29,301 bases of DNA from contig DASWLV010000187.1 of assembly GCA_036400075.1 (NCBI GenBank), forward strand, positions 1-29,301, in the 5' to 3' direction. Made by a program: the position numbers and the translations under genes. This DNA is from JALZCH01 sp036400075 (GTDB taxonomy: Bacteria; Acidobacteriota; Blastocatellia; Pyrinomonadales; Pyrinomonadaceae). The notes beneath the pieces were generated by a model that saw only the letters and a list, made by a program, of their open reading frames with translations, was not told where the DNA came from and made no database searches. Position 1 is the stretch's first letter, and the number at the start of each line of letters is the position of its first letter. Of this stretch, positions 23,555 through 29,301 are shown in pieces.

Positions 23555-25105
23555 CTACGAACTGCACGAAAGCATCGAACATCCGGCTTTTTCCTTTGCC
23601 CAATCGGGGCGTTTGGCAAACCATTTTTCGGATTCGGGTTGTTCGTCGTATGGTTTGAGAAGCAATTTAAATAGTTCGTCAACGATTGAATAATCGCCTT
23701 CGTCCGCCGCGTCAATCGCCAATTGAGCCATGTAATTTCGCAGGACGTATTTCGGATTAACCAGGTTCATTGCGGCAGTTCTTTCGTTTTTTTCGCCAGC
23801 TTCGGCGATGAGAATTTCGGCGTAATTTGCCAGAAAATCAGTCCATTGCGGTTTGAGTTTTTCGAGATTGGATGAATAACTCGATTCTTCGAGTTTCGTC
23901 CAAAACTCATTCGGATTGTTTTCGTCAAATCGGCTGAGTCGCCGGAAAAACAAAGTCATATCCATTTCGCTCTGGTAGAGAAGTTTTTCGAGTTCGACGA
24001 TGAAATGCACGTCAGCCTCATTTTTCAAACCCAATTTATCGGACATCATTCGGATGTGTTTCGGAAAATAGTCGGTTTGATATTTGTCCAGAATTTCTTC
24101 GAGCGGCGCGGCGTCTTCGATCAGCGGAAAAAGCGCGTTGCCGAGCTGGAGTAGATTCCAGAGTCCGATGGAGGCTTGGTTGCCGTAGCGATAGCGTTTT
24201 TGTCCCGCGTCGGTCGTGTTCGGCGTCCAGTTCGGGTCGTAATCTTCGAGCCAGCCGTAAGGACCGTAGTCAATCGTTAAGCCCAAAATGGACATATTGT
24301 CGGTATTCATCACGCCATGAACAAAGCCGACGCGCTCCCAGTGAATCATCAAATCGAGTGTTTTTTCGGTCACTTGGCGGAAAAATTCGATGTAGCTTTC
24401 TTTATTCGGCGCGCCCAGATGCGGGTAGAAATTTTGAATCGTGTAATCAGTGAGCTTCTTCAAATTTTCCAAATCCTGACGCGCCACAAAGATTTGAAAA
24501 TTCCCGAAACGAACAAAGCTCGGCGCGACGCGGCACACAATTGCGCCTTTTTCCATTTCGGGATTTCCGTCATAAAACATATCGCGCAAAACCGAATCGC
24601 CTGTTAAAACGAGCGACAACGCGCGCATCGTCGGAACTCCGAGATGAAACATTGCTTCGCTGCAAAGGTATTCACGAACCGAAGAACGCAAAACCGCAAG
24701 TCCGTCCGCGCCGCGCGAGTACGGCGTTTTGCCCGCGCCTTTTAACTGCAAAGCCCATTGTTGACCGTTGTGATTAACTTCAAACAAGTTGATCGCCCTG
24801 CCGTCGCCCAATTGTCCCGCCCAACTGCCGAACTGATGTCCGCCGTAGCACATCGCAAACGGCTCGGTTTCGGGGTGAATCTCCGCGCCCGAAAAAACTT
24901 TCAGGAATTCTTCACTTGTGGCGTCGCTTTCGGTCAACCCGATTGCTTCGAGCATCTGCGGCGAATAATGCACGAGCGAAGGTTTGCCCGGATTTTTTGG
25001 CGTAACGTAAGAAAAACAGGCTTTCGGCACTTGGCGAACGTAATTTTCCGTCACCGGATCCGCCGGAAGCGTTTTGTTAAAAGTGTCGTTGAGGTTTAAT
25101 TTCAT
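23555..25105 (-). CDS. selO: Protein adenylyltransferase SelO (YdiU family)
   Basis: A 516-residue protein from ATG 25105; the longer upstream frame lacks family similarity. SelO is a pseudokinase-fold enzyme that transfers AMP from ATP to protein hydroxyls and acts in redox stress. Visible marks are CYGGHQFGSWAGQLGDGRA, the ATP-binding LQLKGAGKTPYSRGADG, SSVREYLCSEAM, GVPTMRALSLVLTGD, and the metal-site GFVHGVMNTDNMSI followed by TIDYGPYGWLE. The protein ends GCSMLSCSS; the C-terminal SCSS is where animal homologues carry selenocysteine. Length is normal. The upstream gap (25106-25349) shows no clear promoter. Confidence 0.97.
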   Translation of the reverse strand: MKLNLNDTFNKTLPADPVTENYVRQVPKACFSYVTPKNPGKPSLVHYSPQMLEAIGLTESDATSEEFLKVFSGAEIHPETEPFAMCYGGHQFGSWAGQLGDGRAINLFEVNHNGQQWALQLKGAGKTPYSRGADGLAVLRSSVREYLCSEAMFHLGVPTMRALSLVLTGDSVLRDMFYDGNPEMEKGAIVCRVAPSFVRFGNFQIFVARQDLENLKKLTDYTIQNFYPHLGAPNKESYIEFFRQVTEKTLDLMIHWERVGFVHGVMNTDNMSILGLTIDYGPYGWLEDYDPNWTPNTTDAGQKRYRYGNQASIGLWNLLQLGNALFPLIEDAAPLEEILDKYQTDYFPKHIRMMSDKLGLKNEADVHFIVELEKLLYQSEMDMTLFFRRLSRFDENNPNEFWTKLEESSYSSNLEKLKPQWTDFLANYAEILIAEAGEKNERTAAMNLVNPKYVLRNYMAQLAIDAADEGDYSIVDELFKLLLKPYDEQPESEKWFAKRPDWAKEKAGCSMLSCSS

Positions 25106-25349
25106 TGGTTTTATTCTCGCAATTCGAGAAAGGTTTAGACAAATTGAAATTGATAAACGTTGGACTGGACGAAAGGATAATTGGAATAAATTATGAAAAT
25201 CAGCGCGGGAAAATTCGTTAAAAGGTGAAATCAAACCAATCGGGGTCAGTGTGATCAATTTGCAAGCCAACATCTATTTGTTGAATGTAGCGGTCAAAGT
25301 GGTTTCACTTAATTTACAAACCGAAAACTTTTAAGCTAAAAATCTAAAA

Positions 25350-26012
25350 ATGGATATATTTGCCAGCGGAATTCCAAACATCAGAATCAAAAATTACGGA
25401 ACAAGACGTAAACCGTTAGAAATTATCGAAGCGACGATAGTTTTAGAGGCTTGGGACGGATACCTGAATAAGCGTTGGGAAAATGCGAAAGTAATAACGG
25501 ACGGAACGATTAAATTAGATTTTGGCGGTTACAACCCCAATATTCCCAGAGATTGGCAGCCGGAGATAAATGCTTATCACCATTTAATGCAAAATCAATA
25601 CGAAATAAGAGACAACATTATCCGGTCTTTGATCGAGAAATTTGATTGGTTAAAGGAGACTTACGATTGGGATCAGGACGATGATATTACGCCCGAAACG
25701 AAAGCTGATTTTAATTTTAAACCATTTATAGGAACTCAGAGCTTGAGCTTCAGCGAGGAGAGCAAGAACGACATTTCATATCTCGAATGGCTTTTCTACT
25801 GTGTTTGGGACGAAGAACACGGTCTTGCCGTGACGACTCATCAGGAAAGAGTAATTGATCTTGATCGGGGCGAAACCGATATTTGGAAAATTTACGAGGA
25901 TAAAGGAACGCTCGCGGAAGAACTAAAAGAATACGAAGAACGAGTGAAAAACTTTAAGCCGATGAAAAACTTTAAGCCGAAAAGCCGAAAGCCTTGGTGG
26001 CAATTCTGGTAA
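25350..26012 (+). CDS. DUF6985-like protein of unknown function
   Basis: A 220-residue cytoplasmic protein, rich in Trp and acidic residues. The middle to C-terminal segment YLEWLFYCVWDEEHGLAVTTHQERVI resembles the core of DUF6985-type proteins, which are widespread in Bacteroidota and often lie in immunity-gene arrays. The resemblance is from memory and moderate. The N-terminal half begins with GIPNIRIKNYG and EATIVLEAWDGYL, probably beta strands. The C-terminus has a tandem KNFKPM/KNFKPK and ends KPWWQFW. The gene stands alone with weak context. Confidence 0.55.
   Translation: MDIFASGIPNIRIKNYGTRRKPLEIIEATIVLEAWDGYLNKRWENAKVITDGTIKLDFGGYNPNIPRDWQPEINAYHHLMQNQYEIRDNIIRSLIEKFDWLKETYDWDQDDDITPETKADFNFKPFIGTQSLSFSEESKNDISYLEWLFYCVWDEEHGLAVTTHQERVIDLDRGETDIWKIYEDKGTLAEELKEYEERVKNFKPMKNFKPKSRKPWWQFW
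25945..25980 (+). repeat. 18-bp tandem duplication inside the DUF6985-like gene
   Basis: TGAAAAACTTTAAGCCGA occurs twice back to back (25945-25962, 25963-25980) and adds six residues in frame, so the gene is not disrupted. Confidence 0.85.
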
Positions 26013-26156
26013 TTTATTGTTTCAACCGAACTCTGCAAGCAACTGAAGTTTGATGAACTTTTAAATACTTCAAAAATTACTATCTAAATACCTAGTGCGC
26101 GAAAGAAAATTTACGGGTAAATTAAACGTGAAAGTTATTTTTATCGGGAGTTTTTT

Positions 26157-26648
26157 ATGCGTATTCAATTTTTGGTTTTATCAGTAGTTTTGGGAAGTTT
26201 GCTTTTCGGCTGCAATTCGAGCAGTTTCGCACAGAAAAAAACAGCGCCATTCGGAATAGATCAACGTCCGCAGCCTACGGGAACGGATTTGAACGTTTTA
26301 TTACCGAAAAAGGTCGGAACCTTTACGAGGGAAGATTTGCCCGCCGGGGCGAAACCACCATCGGATGAAGATTTGAACGTCGAATACACATCGGGAAAAG
26401 ACCAAATATTTTTCGGTTTCAGCATCCCCGAAACAGAAAAAGACGCTTTTGAAGCGATAAAAGTCACCCGACAGGAAGCGATTGACAGCCGTTTAAGCCT
26501 CAAAAACGAGCAATATCAAATCGGTAAAAATCCCGGTTATTTCCGAATCGCCGATTTTATGTCCTGGACGCGCGGCAGATATTTCTTTTATGTCAAAGCG
26601 TCTAGCCCGGAGACGCTCGAACGATTTATGCAAAGCTTTCCTTTTTAG
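26157..26648 (+). CDS. Putative lipoprotein of unknown function
   Basis: A 163-residue protein after a GGGAG site. The signal sequence ends SLLFGC with Cys19 as lipid-attachment residue. The mature part has LLPKKVGTFTRED, EYTSGKDQIFFGFSIPE and SWTRGRYFFYVKASS, i.e. an alpha/beta domain with strands alternating with helices. A similar pattern occurs in periplasmic proteins of unknown role that track protein or lipid stress, but I cannot name a family. It stands alone, with a terminator 26 bp after the stop. Confidence 0.65.
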   Translation: MRIQFLVLSVVLGSLLFGCNSSSFAQKKTAPFGIDQRPQPTGTDLNVLLPKKVGTFTREDLPAGAKPPSDEDLNVEYTSGKDQIFFGFSIPETEKDAFEAIKVTRQEAIDSRLSLKNEQYQIGKNPGYFRIADFMSWTRGRYFFYVKASSPETLERFMQSFPF

Positions 26649-26674
26649 AGCGGCTAAAAATTATGCGAAAATCG

Positions 26675-26704
26675 AAGGATGAAGTTTGGGCTTTATCCTT
26701 TTTT
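26675..26704 (+). terminator. Rho-independent terminator after the lipoprotein gene
   Basis: A 10-bp stem with one G-U pair (AAGGATGAAG with CTTTATCCTT) closes a TTTGGG loop and is followed by a T-run. It is a diverged member of the GGATGAAG terminator family of this window. Confidence 0.8.
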
Positions 26705-26729
26705 GTATTATTAATAATTGTAGAAAGTT

Positions 26730-27959
26730 ATGAAATTACTTTGGTCGGTTTCAACATTGCTTGTTTTTTGCGTCACGGCATATTCATTTACAGAATCCGC
26801 CGTTTCAAATCCAACTAATCTTAAAACTGCAAAAATCATTACGGGAGCAGAGCAGCCCGATGAATATTTGCCGTATCTGAAGGGCAAACGAGTCGGGATT
26901 TTAGCCAATCAGACGACGATTACCGGCGACGGTAAGCATTTAGTGGATTTTTTAATGTCGAAAGGCATCAACGTCGTCAAAGTGTTCGGACCGGAACACG
27001 GTTTTCGCGGCAACGCCAGCGCCGGAGTAAAAGTAACCGACGAGAAAGACCCGGCGACCGGAATAAAAATAATTTCGTTATACGGTGCGAAAAGAAAACC
27101 TTCTCGCGAAGACCTTGCCGATGTTGACGTAATGATTTATGACGTTCAAGACGTAGGAGTTCGATTTTACACCTACATAAATGTTCTGAGAGACATCATG
27201 GAATCGTGCGCGGAATTTAAAAAGGAATTGATCGTTTTAGATCGCCCCAATCCGAACGGGTATTTAATTGACGGTCCCATTCTGGATATGAGCTTGAAAT
27301 CGGGAATAGGGCAGTTTCCGATTCCAATTGCACACGGTTTGACGATTGCCGAATTTGCTCAAATGATTAACGGCGAAGGCTGGATGTCAGGCAAAATGGT
27401 TGCCAAATTGAAAATAATCAAAAACCTAAATTATCAACACAATATGGAGTATGTTTTGCCGGTTAAGCCTTCGCCGAATTTAAATACACAGCAAGGCGTT
27501 ATGCTTTATCCTTCGACCTGTCTGTTTGAAGGAACAAAGCTCAATCACGGCAGGGGAACTTATTCGCCATTTGCGGTGTTGGGTAGCCCTTTGTTAAAGG
27601 GCAAATACTCTTTTTCTTTTACCCCTGTCAGTATTCCGGGGATGAGCGAAACTCCTTTGTATATGAACGAAGTTTGTTACGGTCTTGATTTGAGAAATTA
27701 CGACACTGACCAGCTTCGCAAATCGAAAAAACTCAACCTCAAATGGATGATGGAGCTTTATCAGGCGTATCCCGAAAAGGAGAAATTCTTTGACAAAAGC
27801 TTTAGTAAACAAATCAACGACATAGACAAATTAGCCGGGACGAGAGATTTCAAAGAACAAATTATTGCCGGAAAAACGGAAGAGGAAATCAGAAAAAGCT
27901 GGGAGCCGGGACTGACAAATTACAAAAAGATGCGTCAAAAATATTTGCTGTATAAATAA
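26730..27959 (+). CDS. NamZ/DUF1343 exo-N-acetylmuramidase-family protein
   Basis: A 409-residue exported protein with a signal peptide at residues about 2-20 (KLLWSVSTLLVFCVTAYSF). The family core is clear: LKGKRVGILANQTTITGDG, VVKVFGPEHGFRGNASAG, SLYGAKRKPSREDLADVDVMIYDVQDVGVRFYTYI and LDRPNPNG. These match PF07075 (NamZ), which removes terminal N-acetylmuramic acid from peptidoglycan fragments in muropeptide recycling. The conserved Glu in GPEHG is a likely catalytic residue. The length is normal. No muropeptide transporter or NagZ gene is in the window. Confidence 0.9.
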   Translation: MKLLWSVSTLLVFCVTAYSFTESAVSNPTNLKTAKIITGAEQPDEYLPYLKGKRVGILANQTTITGDGKHLVDFLMSKGINVVKVFGPEHGFRGNASAGVKVTDEKDPATGIKIISLYGAKRKPSREDLADVDVMIYDVQDVGVRFYTYINVLRDIMESCAEFKKELIVLDRPNPNGYLIDGPILDMSLKSGIGQFPIPIAHGLTIAEFAQMINGEGWMSGKMVAKLKIIKNLNYQHNMEYVLPVKPSPNLNTQQGVMLYPSTCLFEGTKLNHGRGTYSPFAVLGSPLLKGKYSFSFTPVSIPGMSETPLYMNEVCYGLDLRNYDTDQLRKSKKLNLKWMMELYQAYPEKEKFFDKSFSKQINDIDKLAGTRDFKEQIIAGKTEEEIRKSWEPGLTNYKKMRQKYLLYK

Positions 27960-28020
27960 TCTCGTCAACCGAATTTCTGAGATCGTAAATTTGGTTTTGT
28001 CAGACTCTAAAAATTAAACT

Positions 28021-28545
28021 ATGAGTTTTACAGTGGAAAAATCTATAGAAGTTCTCGAACGCACGCCCGAAGTTCTGGAAACGATGCTCCAAAACATTTC
28101 CACCGATTGGACTGCAAATAACGAAGGCGGCGAAACATGGAGCGTGTTTGACGTTCTTGGACATCTCGTTCATGGAGAAAAAACCGATTGGATTGCGAGA
28201 ATCGAGATTATTCTTTCGGATGCGCCGGATAAAAATTTTGCGCCGTTTGACCGTTTTGCTCAGTTTGAAGACAGCGAAGGTAAAACGTTGCGCGAGCTTT
28301 TGGAAGAATTCAAAGGCTTGCGTAAAAAGAATGTTGACGTTCTGCGTTCCAAAAAACTAACAATCGAAAATCTGGAACAAAAAGGCGTTCATCCGGCTTT
28401 CGGCGAAGTTACTCTCAAACAGCTTCTTGCGACTTGGACGGTTCACGATCTTGACCATATCTCACAAATCTCGCGCGTGATGGCAAAACAATATAAAGAA
28501 GATGTCGGTTCCTGGACGCAATATTTAAAAATTCTGAATTCGTAA
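28021..28545 (+). CDS. DinB-fold (four-helix) putative metal-dependent protein
   Basis: A 174-residue protein of the DinB/YfiT four-helix-bundle family. Conserved His motifs appear as SVFDVLGHLVHGEKTDW near residues 41-57 and TWTVHDLDHISQI near 140-152. These His residues bind a metal in the family. Members act as thiol-dependent transferases or hydrolases; others have no known activity. It is 62 bp after namZ on the same strand and 96 bp before purE, probably separate. Confidence 0.85.
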   Translation: MSFTVEKSIEVLERTPEVLETMLQNISTDWTANNEGGETWSVFDVLGHLVHGEKTDWIARIEIILSDAPDKNFAPFDRFAQFEDSEGKTLRELLEEFKGLRKKNVDVLRSKKLTIENLEQKGVHPAFGEVTLKQLLATWTVHDLDHISQISRVMAKQYKEDVGSWTQYLKILNS

Positions 28546-28641
28546 ACTCGAAATTTACGGATAAAATGGAGAAAACCGGATTCCTTAGAAATGCGAGAGG
28601 CAGTTTGCCTTCGCCGCTCATCTTTCTTATTTTGAAAGCAA

Positions 28642-29154
28642 ATGGCAAAATCCACAACCGAAAATCAAAAACCTCTGGTTGCAGTCATTATGGGCAGCAA
28701 ATCGGATTGGGAAACGATGCAGAAAGCTGCCGAAACATTGGAAAAATTCGGCGTCGCGCACGAATGCAAAATCGTTTCGGCGCATCGCACGCCGGATTTG
28801 CTTTTTGAATTTGCTAAATCGGCAGAATCGCGCGGAATAGAAGTCATTATCGCAGGCGCGGGCGGCGCGGCGCATTTGCCGGGAATGTGCGCTTCGCAAA
28901 CCGTTTTGCCGGTTTTGGGCGTTCCCGTGCAAAGCAAAGCGTTGAGCGGAATGGATTCGCTGCTTTCAATCGTTCAGATGCCAGCCGGAATTCCGGTGGG
29001 AACGCTGGCAATCGGGCAAGCCGGTGCGACGAACGCTGCTTTGCTTGCCGTTTCGATTCTCGCCAACTCTCGCCTCGAACTTCGTGAAAAACTCAAAAGA
29101 TTCCGTGAAGATCAAACAAATACTGTTCTTGAAACAAATCTGACAAACGAATAA
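28642..29154 (+). CDS. purE: N5-carboxyaminoimidazole ribonucleotide mutase
   Basis: A 170-residue class I PurE. It converts N5-CAIR to CAIR in de novo purine synthesis and works with PurK, whose gene follows. The motifs MGSKSDWETM, SAHRTPDLLFEF with the catalytic His, AGAGGAAHLPGM and PVLGVPVQSKAL are complete. The N-terminal ten residues (MAKSTTENQK) are an unconserved extension. An ordinary operon start with 12 bp to purK. Confidence 0.97.
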   Translation: MAKSTTENQKPLVAVIMGSKSDWETMQKAAETLEKFGVAHECKIVSAHRTPDLLFEFAKSAESRGIEVIIAGAGGAAHLPGMCASQTVLPVLGVPVQSKALSGMDSLLSIVQMPAGIPVGTLAIGQAGATNAALLAVSILANSRLELREKLKRFREDQTNTVLETNLTNE

Positions 29155-29166
29155 ACTCACAAACCT

Positions 29167-29301
29167 GTGAAGATAATCCTGCCAAATTCGACAATCGGCG
29201 TTTTAGGAAGCGGGCAGCTTGGGCGGATGTTTGCGATTGCCGCGCGGCGGATGGGTTATCGAGTGCACACGTTTTCGCCGGATTTCGACACGCCGACCGG
29301 G
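29167..29301 (+). CDS. purK: N5-carboxyaminoimidazole ribonucleotide synthase, N-terminal part
   Basis: The first 45 codons are present and the gene runs off the window. GTG at 29167 is the first usable start after the in-frame TAA of purE's end. The protein begins MKIILPNSTIGVLGSGQLGR, where GxGQLGRM is the ATP-grasp N-terminal signature of PurK. The enzyme makes N5-CAIR from AIR, ATP and bicarbonate, the step before PurE. Confidence 0.93.
   Translation, partial: MKIILPNSTIGVLGSGQLGRMFAIAARRMGYRVHTFSPDFDTPTG

Overview
The window looks like chromosomal DNA of a Gram-negative bacterium of the Acidobacteriota, probably class Blastocatellia (Pyrinomonadaceae-like). This is inferred from the mix of protein types: secreted SBBP, FG-GAP and thrombospondin-type-3/MopE repeat proteins, a membrane-anchored winged-helix/TPR regulator, a cytochrome c lipoprotein, and moderately GC-rich housekeeping genes with weak Shine-Dalgarno sites. 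No marker gene (rRNA, ribosomal protein) is present, so the placement is tentative.

Layout. 1-4065: the end of a large secreted FG-GAP repeat protein, a DUF2227 membrane protein, a helical-repeat protein, a SurA-N-like periplasmic protein and a c-type cytochrome lipoprotein. 4066-13143: a surface-protein region. It holds an SBBP-propeller/MopE/TSP3 gene broken by two frame changes, a 795-residue winged-helix/TPR regulator on the minus strand, and a four-gene plus-strand cluster (small CxxC/HTH-like protein, WSC-domain protein, two small secreted proteins). Three non-coding sites in this region share an 11-bp-phased TTTCG repeat and a TTTCGTTACTTTT-type box, a plausible operator set for the regulator. 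13322-16710: uvrB with a displaced second copy of its 3' end, an AT-rich membrane-protein gene, a small lipoprotein and phhB. 16862-20835: monomeric isocitrate dehydrogenase (Bacteroidota-like) and a serine hydrolase. 20895-22655: an AT-rich three-gene cassette (HNH nuclease, an internally duplicated unknown protein, a minimal nucleotidyltransferase) with overlapping genes, enclosed by two terminators identical over 33 bp. 22690-23507: a two-gene unit whose HNH nuclease is cut short by an in-frame TGA. 23555-29301: selO, a DUF6985-like protein, a lipoprotein, a NamZ/DUF1343 muramidase, a DinB-fold protein, purE and the start of purK.

The strongest candidate for an undescribed system is the 20990-22603 cassette. 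Its gene overlaps imply one translationally coupled operon, its composition differs from its surroundings, and its enzyme content (nuclease plus nucleotidyltransferase plus an unknown partner) resembles defence or toxin-antitoxin modules without matching any I recognise. The second candidate is the regulator with its phased-repeat operators. No tRNA, rRNA, CRISPR array, transposase or integrase was seen.
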